Shown here: positions 45,505 through 54,650 of the stretch, one piece after another
Position numbering within the stretch: the stretch's first letter is position 1
Layout: each line of letters opens with the position of its first letter
Assembly (NCBI RefSeq): GCF_014191355.1
Contig: NZ_JACHWM010000002.1
Span: 372,001 to 436,000 of the forward strand
Origin: Methylobacterium sp. R2-1
Lineage (GTDB): Bacteria; Pseudomonadota; Alphaproteobacteria; Rhizobiales; Beijerinckiaceae
Direction of reading: 5' to 3'
DNA: 64,000 bases
The notes under the pieces: generated by a model
Seen by the model: only the letters and a program-made list of their open reading frames with translations
Databases searched by the model: none
What the model was told of the DNA's origin: nothing
Made by a program: the position numbers and the translations under genes

Positions 45505-46146
45505 ATGGCATCCGACTTCCACGAGGTGCGCTTTCCCCTCGATGTGGCCTTGCGCGGCAGCGGCGGTCCGGTGCGGCGCACCGAGATCGTCACGCTGGCC
45601 TCGGGGCGCGAGCACCGCAACAGCCGCTGGGCGGATTCGCGCCGCCGCTACGATGCCGGATTCGGCATCCGCACCCTCGACGCGCTGCACGCGGCGCTCG
45701 GCTTCTTCGAGGAGCGGCGCGGGCGGCTCTACGGTTTCCGCTACCGCGACCGGGTCGATCATCGCTCCGGCCCGCCCTCGCGGCAGCCCGCGCCGACCGA
45801 CCAGCGGATCGGCACCGGCGACGGCACGACCCGCGACTTCCCTCTCGTCAAAACCTACGGAGGCGGACCGGAGGCCTACCGCCGGAGCATCGCCAAGCCG
45901 GTGGCCGGCAGCGTGCGCGTGGCGGTGAACGGCGCCGAGGTGCCGGCCCAGAACGTCACCTGCGATCCCGCGACGGGGCAGGTCAGCTTCGCCGCCGACG
46001 CGGTGCCGCCGCCGGGCGCCGCCGTCACCGCCGGCTTCGAGTTCGACGTGCCGGTCCGCTTCGACACCGACGAACTCACCGTCGATCTCGCCGCCTTCAC
46101 CGCCGGCGAGGTGCCGCGGATCCCGCTGATCGAAATTCTGCCTTGA
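45505..46146 (+). CDS. GTA distal tail protein, DUF2460 (g12-like)
   Basis: A 213-residue DUF2460 protein, the distal tail ring below the tube. Landmarks: DFHEVRFPLDVALRGSGGP at the start, EHRNSRWADSRRRYDAGFGIR, GFRYRDRVDHRSG and GTGDGTTRDFPLVKTYG. It is separated from g11 by 150 bases containing two hairpins, the largest gap within the plus-strand tail block. Confidence 0.93.
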   Translation: MASDFHEVRFPLDVALRGSGGPVRRTEIVTLASGREHRNSRWADSRRRYDAGFGIRTLDALHAALGFFEERRGRLYGFRYRDRVDHRSGPPSRQPAPTDQRIGTGDGTTRDFPLVKTYGGGPEAYRRSIAKPVAGSVRVAVNGAEVPAQNVTCDPATGQVSFAADAVPPPGAAVTAGFEFDVPVRFDTDELTVDLAAFTAGEVPRIPLIEILP

Positions 46147-46156
46147 GGGAAAGCCG

Positions 46157-47050
46157 ATGCGCGCCGTCCCGCCCCGTCTCGCCGCCCGCCTGGAGGGCGG
46201 TGCGACGACGCTCTGCCGCTGCTGGGCTCTGGTCCGCCGCGACGGCCTCGTCCTCGGCTTCACCGACCACGACCGCGATCTCGTCCTCGGTGGTGTGACC
46301 TACGCCGCCCGCAGCAGGCTGGAGGCGGCCGAGGCGAGCGCGGAACTCGGCTTCGCCGTCGGCGGCGGCGAGGTGGCCGGCGCGCTGACCTCGGCCGGGA
46401 TCACCGAGGCCGACGTGGCGGCGGGGCTCTACGACGGGGCCGGGGTCGAGATCTGGCTGGTCGATTGGGCCGAGCCCGAGGCCCGCCTGCTTCTCGACGT
46501 GGCGACGTTGGGCGAGATCCGCCGGGCGGGCGCCGCCTTCGTCGCCGAACTGCGCGGGCTGATGCACCGCCTCGACGCCGCCGTCGGGCGCAGCTTCCGC
46601 GCCGCCTGTGACGCGGAACTCGGCGATGCACGCTGCCGCGTCGATCTCGCGGACCCGCACTTCCGCGCCGCCGGCACGGTGCAGACCGTATCCGAGCCCG
46701 GCCGGCTCACCGTCGCACTGGCGGGGAGCTTCGCCGCGGACTGGTTCTCCGGCGGGCGCCTCACCTGGGATAGGGGCGCCAATGCCGGGCACGCCGCCGA
46801 CCTGCGCTGCCATCGCCGCGACGGCGAGACGGTGGGCCTCGACCTGTGGGACCCGCCGCCGCGCCCGGTCGCGCCCGGCGACGCCTTCACCCTGACGGCT
46901 GGCTGCGACAAGAGCCTCGCCGCCTGCCGCGACAAGTTTGCCAACACCCTCAACTTCCAGGGTTTTCCGCACATGCCTGGCAACGATTTCGTGCTGCGTG
47001 CCGGCCCCGAGGCCGGAGCACGCCTCGACGGCTCCAGCCTGTTCCGGTGA
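46157..47050 (+). CDS. GTA tail hub protein, DUF2163 (g13-like)
   Basis: A 297-residue DUF2163/FAD-like tail hub protein. Typical parts: TTLCRCWALVRRDGLVLGFTDHD near residue 17-40 (quoted shortened), DLVLGGVTYAA, and the C-terminal TAGCDKSLAACRDKF with NTLNFQGFPHMPGND. Four to five cysteines are spaced in the C-terminal half (CDAELGDARC and the two in GCDKSLAAC), the arrangement for which an Fe-S cluster has been described in the Rhodobacter hub; I infer the same here. Confidence 0.93.
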   Translation: MRAVPPRLAARLEGGATTLCRCWALVRRDGLVLGFTDHDRDLVLGGVTYAARSRLEAAEASAELGFAVGGGEVAGALTSAGITEADVAAGLYDGAGVEIWLVDWAEPEARLLLDVATLGEIRRAGAAFVAELRGLMHRLDAAVGRSFRAACDAELGDARCRVDLADPHFRAAGTVQTVSEPGRLTVALAGSFAADWFSGGRLTWDRGANAGHAADLRCHRRDGETVGLDLWDPPPRPVAPGDAFTLTAGCDKSLAACRDKFANTLNFQGFPHMPGNDFVLRAGPEAGARLDGSSLFR

Positions 47051-47057
47051 GGCTGCC

Positions 47058-47519
47058 ATGGATGATGCGTCGCCGCTGGCCGGGCGGATCGTGGCGGAGG
47101 CCCGCGCCTGGGCCGGGACGCCCTACCGGCACCAAGCCTCGCTGAAGGGCGTGGGCTGCGACTGCCTCGGCCTGCTGCGCGGGGTCTGGCGCGCGGTGCT
47201 CGGCCCCGAGCCGGAGGAGGCACCGCCCTACGCTGCCTCCTGGGCCGAATCCGCCCTTGACGGTGCCGACCCGTTGCTGGCGGCCGCGCGCCGGCACCTC
47301 GTGCCGATCGCCGAGCCACTGCCCGCCTACCGGCCCTGCGCGGGCGATGTCCTGCTCTTCGCTTTCCGTGCAAATTTGCCGGCAAAGCACTGCGCCATCG
47401 TCACCGGACCGGCGGCGATGATCCACGCCCATGACGGCGCGGCGGTGACCGAGGTCGCGCTCACGCCCTGGTGGCGGCGTCACCTCGCCCACGCGTTCCG
47501 TTTCCCCGATCCGCCCTGA
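47058..47519 (+). CDS. GTA NlpC/P60 peptidoglycan peptidase (g14-like)
   Basis: A 153-residue NlpC/P60 cysteine peptidase carried in the tail tip, thought to open the recipient's cell wall. Catalytic Cys 36 in GCDCLGLL and His 111 in AKHCAIV are present, followed by MIHAHDG. It starts 7 bases after g13 with an ATG and is followed 25 bases later by the tail-tip gene. Confidence 0.93.
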   Translation: MDDASPLAGRIVAEARAWAGTPYRHQASLKGVGCDCLGLLRGVWRAVLGPEPEEAPPYAASWAESALDGADPLLAAARRHLVPIAEPLPAYRPCAGDVLLFAFRANLPAKHCAIVTGPAAMIHAHDGAAVTEVALTPWWRRHLAHAFRFPDPP

Positions 47520-47544
47520 TCTCGCACCCGCCGGAGGCCCTGCC

Positions 47545-50500
47545 ATGACGACGCTGGTCCTGCAAACCGCCGGCGAGGCGGTCGGCAACACGCTCGGCGG
47601 CCCCATCGGCGGGATGGTCGGGCGCGTGGCCGGCGCGGCCGGGGGCGCGGCGCTCGACGACGCCCTGTTCGGCGCCGGCACCAGCCCGCGCTTCGTCGAG
47701 GGGCCGCGGCTGAGCGAACTCGGCGGCCTCAACTCGACCGAGGGCGCACCGGTGCCGCGGGTCTACGGTCGCGCCCGCATCGGCGGCACCCTGATCTGGG
47801 CGACGCGCCCGCTCGAGGTCGCCAACACCACGGTGGAGCGGTCCGCCTCAGGCTCGAAGGGGGGATCCGGCGGGCAGAAGACCGTGCGCACCGCCTACAG
47901 CACCTTCATCGATCTCGCCGTCGGACTCTGCGCGGGCGAGATCGCCCTGGTGCGCCGGATCTGGACCGATGGCAGCGAACTCGACCTGACGACGCTCAAT
48001 TGGCGCGTCCATACCGGCTCGGCGACGCAGGCGCCCGACCCGCTCATCGTCGCCAAGGAGGGCGCGGACAACGCGCCCGCCTATCGCGGTCTCGCCTACA
48101 TCGTGTTCGAGCGGCTGCCGCTCGCCGCCTTCGGCAACCGCATCCCGCAATTCGCCTTCGAGGTGATCCGCCCCGTCGCGGGGCTGGCGGGCAAGGTTCG
48201 CGCGGTCTGCCTGATTCCCGGCTCGACCGAGTTCGGCCTCGACCCGCTCGCGGTCAGCGAGGATGCCGGGCTCGGCGCTACGAAGCCGGCAAACCGTTTC
48301 CAGTTCCAGGGCATGAGCGACGTCGTCGCCTCCCTCGACGCGCTCCAGGCCCTGTGCCCGCGGCTCAAGCGGGTCTCCGTAGTGACGAGCTGGTTCGGCG
48401 ACGACCTGCGCGCCGGGCACTGCACCGTGACGCCGCGGGTCGATTCCGCGGCGAAGGCGACGACGGGTGAGCCCTGGAGTGTCGCCGGGCTGAACCGTGC
48501 CGCGGCGCGTACGGTCTCTCGCTCCGGCGACATCGCCGCCTATGGCGGCACGCCATCCGATGCCGGGCTCGGGCGGCTGGTGGCGGAGCTGAACCGCCGC
48601 GGCCTGGTGGTGGTGCTCTATCCCTTCGTGATGATGGACGTGCCGGCGGGCAACGCCCTGCCGGACCCGTACCGGCCCGGTGAGACGCCGGCAGCTTCTC
48701 AGCCGGCCTATCCCTGGCGCGGGCGCATCACCTGCGATCCCGCCTCTGACCGGCCCGGCAGCCCGGACGGCACCGGCGGGGCGGCCGATCAGGTCGCGGC
48801 CTTCTTCGAGGGCCCGCAGGGCTACCGGGCGATGATCCTGCACTATGCCGGCCTCGCCGCCGGCTGGGCGGCGGCGGGAGTGCCGCTCGCCGGCTTCATT
48901 CTCGGCAGTGAGTTCGTGGGCCTCACGCGGGTGCGCGGACCAGACGGTTCCTATCCGGCGGTCGAGGGGCTCCGGCGCCTCGCCGCCGAGGTTCGTGCCC
49001 GGCTTGGCAGCAATGTGAGCCTCGTCTACGCCGCCGACTGGACCGAGTACGGCGCCGATGTCCGCGAGGGCGGCGCCTCCCTACGCTTCCCCCTTGATCC
49101 GCTCTTCGCCGATCCGACCATCGATGCCGTCGGCATCGACTACTACCCGCCGATCTCGGACTGGCGCGACGGACCGGATCACCGCGACGCCGCGGATGCC
49201 GCGAGCCTCTACGACCGCGCCTATCTCAAAAACCGTCTCGGCGCGGGCGAGGCCTTCGACTGGTATTATGCCAGCCCCGAGGATCGGATCGCGCAACGCC
49301 GCACGCCGATCACCGACGGCGTCCACGGTAAGCCGTGGATCTACCGGGCCAAGGATCTCGTCGCGTGGTGGTCGAATCCGCATGTCGAGCGTAGCGGTGG
49401 CGTCGAGACCGGGCCGACCGCCTGGGTGCCGATGGGAAAGCCGATCTGGCTCACCGAGATCGGCATTCCGGCAGTCGATCGCGGCACCAACGGACCCAAC
49501 GTCTTCCCCGATCCGAAATCGTCGGAGAACGCGCGCCCGCCCTTCGCCCGCGGCACCCGCGACGACCTCATCCAGGCTCGCGGCCTCGAGGCGATCCTGT
49601 CGCGCTTCGATGTTGAGGCGGATGGTTTCGAGCCGGCTCACAATCCGGTCTCGCCGCTCTACGGCGGCCGGATGATCCCGGCCGAAGACATCTGTCTCTG
49701 GGCATGGGACGCGCGACCCTTCCCGGCCTTCCCCGACTTCACCACCGTGTGGTCGGACGCCGCCAACTGGGCGCTCGGCCACTGGATCACCGGCCGGATC
49801 GAGGGGCTGGAACTCGACCGGCTGATCGCGGCGATCCTGGCCGATCTCGGCATCGACGCGCCCCTCGACATCGATGCCGCCGGCTTTCTCGACGGGGCCG
49901 TGCTCGACCGGCCGCTCTCCGCCCGCGAGGCGCTGGAGCCGTTGGCTCGCCTGTTCAACTTCGACGTCTCGGTCTCCGCGGGGACGCTGCGGGTTCGCGA
50001 CGGGCGCAGGAGCGCGCCGGCCCGGCTCGAAGCGGGCGACCTCGTCCTCGGCGAGGGCGAGGCGGCGCCCCTGCGCCGGGTTCGGGCGCAGGAGAGCGAG
50101 CTGCCGCGCGCCGTCGCGATCGGCTTTTCCGACGGCGAGAGCCCGGATTACCGCCGCGCCACCGCGTCCGCCGCGCGCCCGGCCGGGGCGCGGCGGCAGG
50201 AGGTGCGCGTCGAGGCGGCGATCATCACCCGGCGCGACGCCGCGCAGGCGCTGGCGGAAGCCATCCTCGACGCGGCGCTCGCGGGCCGCGACACCGCGAT
50301 CTTCGGAGTGAGCCCGCGCCGGATCGATCTGGAGCCCGGCGATCCCGTCGCCCTGCCGGGCGAGACCCGCGGAGCGCTCCACCGGATCATCCGCATCGAC
50401 GACGCCCCGTCGGGGCGGCGGGTCGAGACCCGGGCCGTTCCGCTCCCCGGTCGCGATCCGGTGCCCGCCGCGCCGGTTGCGCGGGTCGGCCGGACGCCGC

Positions 50501-51447
50501 CGGCGGTCCCGGGGCCGGTCTTCGCCGTGCCGCTGGTCCTGCCGGTGGAGCGAGGCGATCCGGTGCCGCTCTCCTATCTCGCGGTTTCGGCCGATCCCTG
50601 GCCCGGCGCCGTCGCGGTCTGGCGCTCGGCCGGGGAGGGAGCGCCGTTCGGGACCCACCGCACCCTCGACCATCCGGCCTGCCTCGGCCGCACGCTGACC
50701 GCACTGCCGCCGGGCCCGCTCTGGCGCTTCGATCGCAATGCCAGTCTCGACGTCTCCCTGCGTCACGCGGAGGGCTTGAGCGCGGTCGGCGAAGCCGCGG
50801 CACTGGCGGGCGGCAACCTGTTCACCCTGATCGGTGGGGACGGGGCGGTCGAGATCCTGTCCGCGGCGAGAGCCGAACTGGTCGGGGGCGAGACGTGGCG
50901 GCTCTCGGGCCTGCTGCGGGGGCTGGCCGGCAGCGAGGCGGCCGCGGGCCGGCCGGCGGGCGCGGGCAGCCTGATCGTGCGCCTCGATGACGGCGCCGTC
51001 CGGCCGCTGATCGACCGGCTCGACGAGGCCGGCCGCCGCTTCCTCTACCGGGTCGGCCCGGCGGAACGCGATCCGGCCGACCCCGCCTTCGTCGGCTTCG
51101 CGGCGACGGCGGACCTGACCGCCTTCGTGCCCTTGAGCCCGGTCCACCTGCGCGGTCGGCGCGAGGCCGAGGGCATCCGCTTCCGTTGGACCCGGCGGGC
51201 GCGGCGCGATGCCGATGCCTGGGAGCCGACCGACGTGCCGCTCGACGAGGGAATGGAAGCCTATCGCCTCGACATCCTCGCCGAGGACGGGCGGATCCTG
51301 CGCAGCCTGAGCGCCGACACGACGAGCGCGCTCTACGCGAATGCCGACGAGATCGCCGATTTCGGCACCCGCCGCACCGAGATCGATGCCGCGGTGGCGC
51401 AGGTCGGCACGCTCGCCGGCCTCGGCCCGCCCGCCGGGCGCGGGTGA
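47545..51447 (+). CDS. GTA tail-tip / host specificity protein (g15-like)
   Basis: A 1300-residue baseplate megatron. N-terminal AGEAVGNTLGGPIGGMVG and LNSTEGAPVPRVYGRARIGG belong to the hub part, a TIM-barrel glycosidase-like domain runs from about 430 to 750 (LHYAGLAAGWAAAGVPLAGF, VGIDYYPPISDWRDG, GKPIWLTEIGIPAVDRG), and the phage-tail_3 part and a C-terminal beta-rich region follow. The TIM barrel resembles GTA_TIM and probably helps bind or cut surface glycans. The frame is intact over its whole length, which argues that the cluster is under selection. Confidence 0.93.
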   Translation: MTTLVLQTAGEAVGNTLGGPIGGMVGRVAGAAGGAALDDALFGAGTSPRFVEGPRLSELGGLNSTEGAPVPRVYGRARIGGTLIWATRPLEVANTTVERSASGSKGGSGGQKTVRTAYSTFIDLAVGLCAGEIALVRRIWTDGSELDLTTLNWRVHTGSATQAPDPLIVAKEGADNAPAYRGLAYIVFERLPLAAFGNRIPQFAFEVIRPVAGLAGKVRAVCLIPGSTEFGLDPLAVSEDAGLGATKPANRFQFQGMSDVVASLDALQALCPRLKRVSVVTSWFGDDLRAGHCTVTPRVDSAAKATTGEPWSVAGLNRAAARTVSRSGDIAAYGGTPSDAGLGRLVAELNRRGLVVVLYPFVMMDVPAGNALPDPYRPGETPAASQPAYPWRGRITCDPASDRPGSPDGTGGAADQVAAFFEGPQGYRAMILHYAGLAAGWAAAGVPLAGFILGSEFVGLTRVRGPDGSYPAVEGLRRLAAEVRARLGSNVSLVYAADWTEYGADVREGGASLRFPLDPLFADPTIDAVGIDYYPPISDWRDGPDHRDAADAASLYDRAYLKNRLGAGEAFDWYYASPEDRIAQRRTPITDGVHGKPWIYRAKDLVAWWSNPHVERSGGVETGPTAWVPMGKPIWLTEIGIPAVDRGTNGPNVFPDPKSSENARPPFARGTRDDLIQARGLEAILSRFDVEADGFEPAHNPVSPLYGGRMIPAEDICLWAWDARPFPAFPDFTTVWSDAANWALGHWITGRIEGLELDRLIAAILADLGIDAPLDIDAAGFLDGAVLDRPLSAREALEPLARLFNFDVSVSAGTLRVRDGRRSAPARLEAGDLVLGEGEAAPLRRVRAQESELPRAVAIGFSDGESPDYRRATASAARPAGARRQEVRVEAAIITRRDAAQALAEAILDAALAGRDTAIFGVSPRRIDLEPGDPVALPGETRGALHRIIRIDDAPSGRRVETRAVPLPGRDPVPAAPVARVGRTPPAVPGPVFAVPLVLPVERGDPVPLSYLAVSADPWPGAVAVWRSAGEGAPFGTHRTLDHPACLGRTLTALPPGPLWRFDRNASLDVSLRHAEGLSAVGEAAALAGGNLFTLIGGDGAVEILSAARAELVGGETWRLSGLLRGLAGSEAAAGRPAGAGSLIVRLDDGAVRPLIDRLDEAGRRFLYRVGPAERDPADPAFVGFAATADLTAFVPLSPVHLRGRREAEGIRFRWTRRARRDADAWEPTDVPLDEGMEAYRLDILAEDGRILRSLSADTTSALYANADEIADFGTRRTEIDAAVAQVGTLAGLGPPAGRG

Positions 51448-51489
51448 CCCTGCGGACCGTCTGACATCCGACCCCTGACGGAGTGGCCC

Positions 51490-52572
51490 ATGGCCGACAC
51501 GACCCCGAGCCTCGCCCTGCCGCTGATCGCGGGGGGGCAGGCGCAGAAGCACGTCACCCATAACGAGGCGCTGGCGCTGCTCGACGCGCTGGTGCAACTC
51601 GCCGTCCTCGACAAGGACCGCACCGCGCCGCCCGCGAGCCCCGCGGAGGGAGACCGCTACCTGATCGCCTCGGGCAACCCGAGCGGCGCCTGGGCCGGAT
51701 GGGCCGGCCGCATCGCCCGCTTTCAGGACGGCGCGTGGCTGTCCCTCATGCCGCGGGCGGGCTGGACTGCTTTTGTCGCCGACGAGGCCGAGCTCTATAC
51801 CTTCACCGGTTCGGCCTGGAGGCCGTTCCGCGCGACGCTCACCGCCCTCGACGGGCTGACCCGCCTCGGGATCGGCACGGGAGCGGATGCGGACAATCCC
51901 TTCGCGGCCAAGCTCAACAAGGCGCTCTGGACCGCGCTGACGAGTGCGGAGGGCGGCAGCGGCGATCTGCGCTACACCCTCAACAAGCAGGGGGCCGGCA
52001 ACGTTCTCTCCCTGCTGATGCAGACCGGGTTTTCGGCCCGCGCCGAGATCGGCCTCACCGGCGACGACGACCTTCGCGTGAAGGTTTCTCCGAACGGTGG
52101 CGACTGGTTCGAGGCGCTGCGGATCGACCGTGCGACGGGGAGGGTCGCCTTTCCCGATCGCGTCAGCGTCGCGGATGTGCCGGTGCTGACCGCGCAGGTG
52201 ATCGCGGGCAACACTGGGTCAGGACCGGTGGCGGCCGGGGCGACGCGGTACTTCACCAACGCTCTTGTCGGCGGTCATCAGAGCGAGGTTTACGCCGCTG
52301 CCGGCCGGCGGGGACGGTTCCGGCATCTGCGCGTCGTGACGCAGGGCGCGCCGGGCAATGGCCAGAGCTGGACCTTCACGCTCCAGAAGCTGTTCACCGA
52401 CACGGCCCTGACCTGCACCATCTCCGGAGCCGGCGCCAACCAAGCGGATGACCTCGTCAACAGCGCGGTCTTCGAGGGATCGGACCGCTGGTGCCTCAAG
52501 ATCGTGTCGAGCAGCGGGGCCGCGGTCACGACAAACATCCTGTTCTCGCTGCTGTTCGAGGGCCTCGATTAG
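51490..52572 (+). CDS. DUF2793 tail-associated protein
   Basis: A 360-residue protein with the DUF2793 domain at the N-terminus (about 5-90): SLALPLIAGGQAQKHVTHNEAL and WAGWAGRIARFQDGAWLSL, quoted in part. The rest is beta-rich, with FSARAEIGLTGDDDLRVKVSP, suggesting a fibre- or receptor-binding part. It stands right after the tail-tip gene, as DUF2793 genes often do in Hyphomicrobiales agents and phages. Adhesion function is inferred. Confidence 0.87.
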   Translation: MADTTPSLALPLIAGGQAQKHVTHNEALALLDALVQLAVLDKDRTAPPASPAEGDRYLIASGNPSGAWAGWAGRIARFQDGAWLSLMPRAGWTAFVADEAELYTFTGSAWRPFRATLTALDGLTRLGIGTGADADNPFAAKLNKALWTALTSAEGGSGDLRYTLNKQGAGNVLSLLMQTGFSARAEIGLTGDDDLRVKVSPNGGDWFEALRIDRATGRVAFPDRVSVADVPVLTAQVIAGNTGSGPVAAGATRYFTNALVGGHQSEVYAAAGRRGRFRHLRVVTQGAPGNGQSWTFTLQKLFTDTALTCTISGAGANQADDLVNSAVFEGSDRWCLKIVSSSGAAVTTNILFSLLFEGLD

Positions 52573-52617
52573 GCCGCCCGCCACGTCGTCACACCCCTGC
52601 GCCACCGGAGACTTGCG

Positions 52618-53181
52618 ATGGACCTCAGCGCCGTCGGCCGCGCCGTGCTGATCGCCCGGGAGGCGCGGCGGCTGGAAGCCTATCGCGACAGCGTGGGCGT
52701 CTGGACCATCGGCGTCGGCCACACCGCCGCGGCCGGACCACCCGTGCCGCGGGCGGGCCTGCGCATCGGCGCGGAAGAGGCGGATGCGATCTTCGCCCGC
52801 GACGTGGGGGCATTCATCCGCACCGTCGCCGAGGCGATCCCCGAGCCGCTGCCGCAGCACGCCTTCGACGCGCTGGTCTCGCTCTGCTTCAACATCGGCC
52901 CGGCGGCCTTCAGGCGCTCCACGGTGCTGCGACGCCTGCGGGCCGGTGACCGGGCGGGGGCAGGCGAAGCGATCCTGATGTGGAACCGCCCGGCCGCGAT
53001 CATCCCGCGCCGGCAGGGCGAGTTCGACCAGTTCCGCACGCCCTACGAGACCAGCTTGCCGCGGGCCCGGCGCGGCGATGCGCAGCCCGTCTCCACTTCC
53101 GCCGCCGCCCCGCCCTCACCGCCCATGGCCCGGTCGGGCTGGGGTGCCCGCCTGCGGGACTGGCTGCGCGCCGCCCTCTGA
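52618..53181 (+). CDS. T4-type lysozyme (GH24 endolysin)
   Basis: A 187-residue muramidase with the T4 lysozyme catalytic triad in perfect spacing: Glu 15, Asp 24 and Thr 30 (E-x8-D-x5-T), then IGVGHTAAAGP and CFNIGPAAFRRSTVL. No signal peptide, so release would need a holin or leakage. A Pro/Ala-rich linker (about 140-165) leads to an amphipathic basic C-terminus. In the Rhodobacter agent the lysis genes are encoded elsewhere; here the enzyme sits directly in the tail operon. Confidence 0.92.
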   Translation: MDLSAVGRAVLIAREARRLEAYRDSVGVWTIGVGHTAAAGPPVPRAGLRIGAEEADAIFARDVGAFIRTVAEAIPEPLPQHAFDALVSLCFNIGPAAFRRSTVLRRLRAGDRAGAGEAILMWNRPAAIIPRRQGEFDQFRTPYETSLPRARRGDAQPVSTSAAAPPSPPMARSGWGARLRDWLRAAL

Positions 53182-53217
53182 ACGCTTCCCCCTCGCACTC
53201 GGATAAGGATCGCCGCC

Positions 53218-53790
53218 ATGACGCCGACCGCCGTCTTCGCCCGAACCATCGCCAGGGTCTTCCTCGTCAGGCCCGTCCTGCCGCCCCTGCTCCTCCTCGG
53301 CTGCTGCGCGCCGGCGTACGCTACGCCGCTCCCCCCTGATGCCGCCGCGCTCGTCCTGCCCTGGGGCGATGCCGTGCTGGCGCTCTTCCAGGGCGTGACC
53401 GCCCTGCTGACGCCGGCGCTCGTCGCGGCCCTCGCGGCGGCGCTCGCCCGCCTCAGTGGCCCCTTGCGCCTCCTCGTCACCGACGCCCTGGTCGAGCGCC
53501 TCGTGCGCAACGCCACCGACTACGCCGTGAACGCGGTGGCCGGCGCCGTCCGCGGGCGCAGGCTGACCGTCTCCGTCGGCTCGGCAGTGATCGCGCGCGC
53601 CGTGCAGCGGGCCCTCGATCAGGCGCCGGCCTGGCTGCTCCGGGCGGCGGGCGGTGGCGAGGGGGTCGCGGAGAAGGTGTTCCGGTCCCTGCCGCTGGAG
53701 GCGGCGGCGACCACCGGCAACACCCTCGAACCGGCGCTGGAGCGCGCTCTGGGGCTCCGGCCCGCGGGAGGGGCCCGTGAGACGGCCTGA
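53218..53790 (+). CDS. Membrane protein next to lysozyme (holin-like by position)
   Basis: A 190-residue protein with an N-terminal hydrophobic signal or anchor (about 14-35, with a CC pair), a second hydrophobic segment (about 50-85) and a soluble helical C-terminus with RLVRNATDYAVNAVAGAVRGR. The pattern of one or two helices plus a helical tail and the adjacency to an endolysin suggest a holin or spanin-like role; I know no firm family match, so the call is positional. Confidence 0.6.
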   Translation: MTPTAVFARTIARVFLVRPVLPPLLLLGCCAPAYATPLPPDAAALVLPWGDAVLALFQGVTALLTPALVAALAAALARLSGPLRLLVTDALVERLVRNATDYAVNAVAGAVRGRRLTVSVGSAVIARAVQRALDQAPAWLLRAAGGGEGVAEKVFRSLPLEAAATTGNTLEPALERALGLRPAGGARETA

Positions 53791-53852
53791 ACCCTCCGGT
53801 ATCGCGCAACACCGGAGACAGTGGTCCGGGCGTTGGTGCCGGGAGGTGAGTC

Positions 53853-54206
53853 ATGGACAAGATCGCCGCGGAAGCCGCGCGCCTCCTCTTCGCCGACGGA
53901 GGCGCCGGCTGGATCGTCGCGGTGCTGCTGGGGCTGGCCTGCCTCCACCTCTACCGGGACGGCCTGCGCGCGTTGGAGGCGCGCATCGCCGAGACGGGCA
54001 CCACCGCCGCGGCCTTTGAGCGCGCGTCGCAAACGAACGCGGCGGTGGCCGCCGCCCTGGAGAGCCGCACCCGCGTGTTGGAGGATCTGGTCCGGCTCAC
54101 GGGCGAGACAGCCCGGGCGGTCGCGCGCAGCGACGAGCGCGCGCGGGAGCGGTTCGAGGATCTCCTGCGGCGCATCGGCGAGTTGCAGCACCGGCCGATC
54201 CTCTGA
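53853..54206 (+). CDS. Small membrane-anchored coiled-coil protein
   Basis: A 117-residue protein with one helix (GWIVAVLLGLACLHLY, about 18-33) followed by a long helical, probably coiled-coil stretch to the C-terminus rich in Glu, Arg and Ala. ATG follows GGGAGGTGAGTC. The form recalls spanin or holin-accessory proteins of lysis cassettes, but no family is recognised. Confidence 0.6.
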   Translation: MDKIAAEAARLLFADGGAGWIVAVLLGLACLHLYRDGLRALEARIAETGTTAAAFERASQTNAAVAAALESRTRVLEDLVRLTGETARAVARSDERARERFEDLLRRIGELQHRPIL

Positions 54207-54226
54207 CGAATGAGAGGGAATCTTCC

Positions 54227-54463
54227 ATGCCTGATCCTGCTTGCGCCGCCGGCCCGGATCGGACCGCGCGGTGGGCCTCGCGCCGAACTCGGTCCCGCGC
54301 CGCCGTCGGCCGCCTGGAGGCGGCGCGCCGCGGCTTCGAGCGCTCGCTGATCACCCTGCGCCGGGCCGCCCTCGACGCCGTCGACAGCGGCGATCTGGCA
54401 AGCCTCACCTTACGTGTGTGCGGCGAGCGTCGCCTTCGCGCCAACGGAGAGGGAGCGGGGTGA
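54227..54463 (+). CDS. Small Arg-rich hypothetical protein
   Basis: A 78-residue basic product, mostly helical (VGRLEAARRGFERSLITLRRAALDAV). Its ATG has a good ribosome site (GAGAGGGAA) and it follows the preceding gene by 20 bases, so it may close the GTA-associated operon. It has no recognised family, and coding status is less certain than for its neighbours. Confidence 0.45.
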   Translation: MPDPACAAGPDRTARWASRRTRSRAAVGRLEAARRGFERSLITLRRAALDAVDSGDLASLTLRVCGERRLRANGEGAG

Positions 54464-54607
54464 GGCGGGGCCCGGCGCGATCCTGACGGGGGAACCGCGG
54501 GGCCGATCCCGCCTTGTCCCCGGCAACAGCACCGACCCGGACATGGCCCTCGACCGCAAGCCCGCTTCCACGACAGCGTTCACACCGAGCCCGACCGCGC
54601 TGACGAA

Positions 54608-54625
54608 CATTCAGGGCGCATTCAG
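54608..54625 (+). promoter_or_regulatory. CATTCAG direct repeat, probable response-regulator box
   Basis: CATTCAG occurs at 54608-54614 and again at 54619-54625, an 11-bp period that matches one helical turn and the tandem half-sites of OmpR/PhoP-type regulators. It lies 25 bases before the ATG of a PepSY gene that is followed by such a regulator and its kinase. Autoregulation is inferred. Confidence 0.6.
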
Positions 54626-54650
54626 TGCGCTGGCGCGACAGTCACCCTCG

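Noticed and set aside
49081..51597. An 838-codon minus-strand frame across the tail-tip gene
   Set aside because: Opposite to an intact 1300-residue gene with clear domains; the product has low-complexity shadow composition.
35978..54463. The structural cluster as an active temperate prophage
   Set aside because: No integrase, excisionase, repressor, replication genes or flanking direct repeats; the gene order is that of GTAs.
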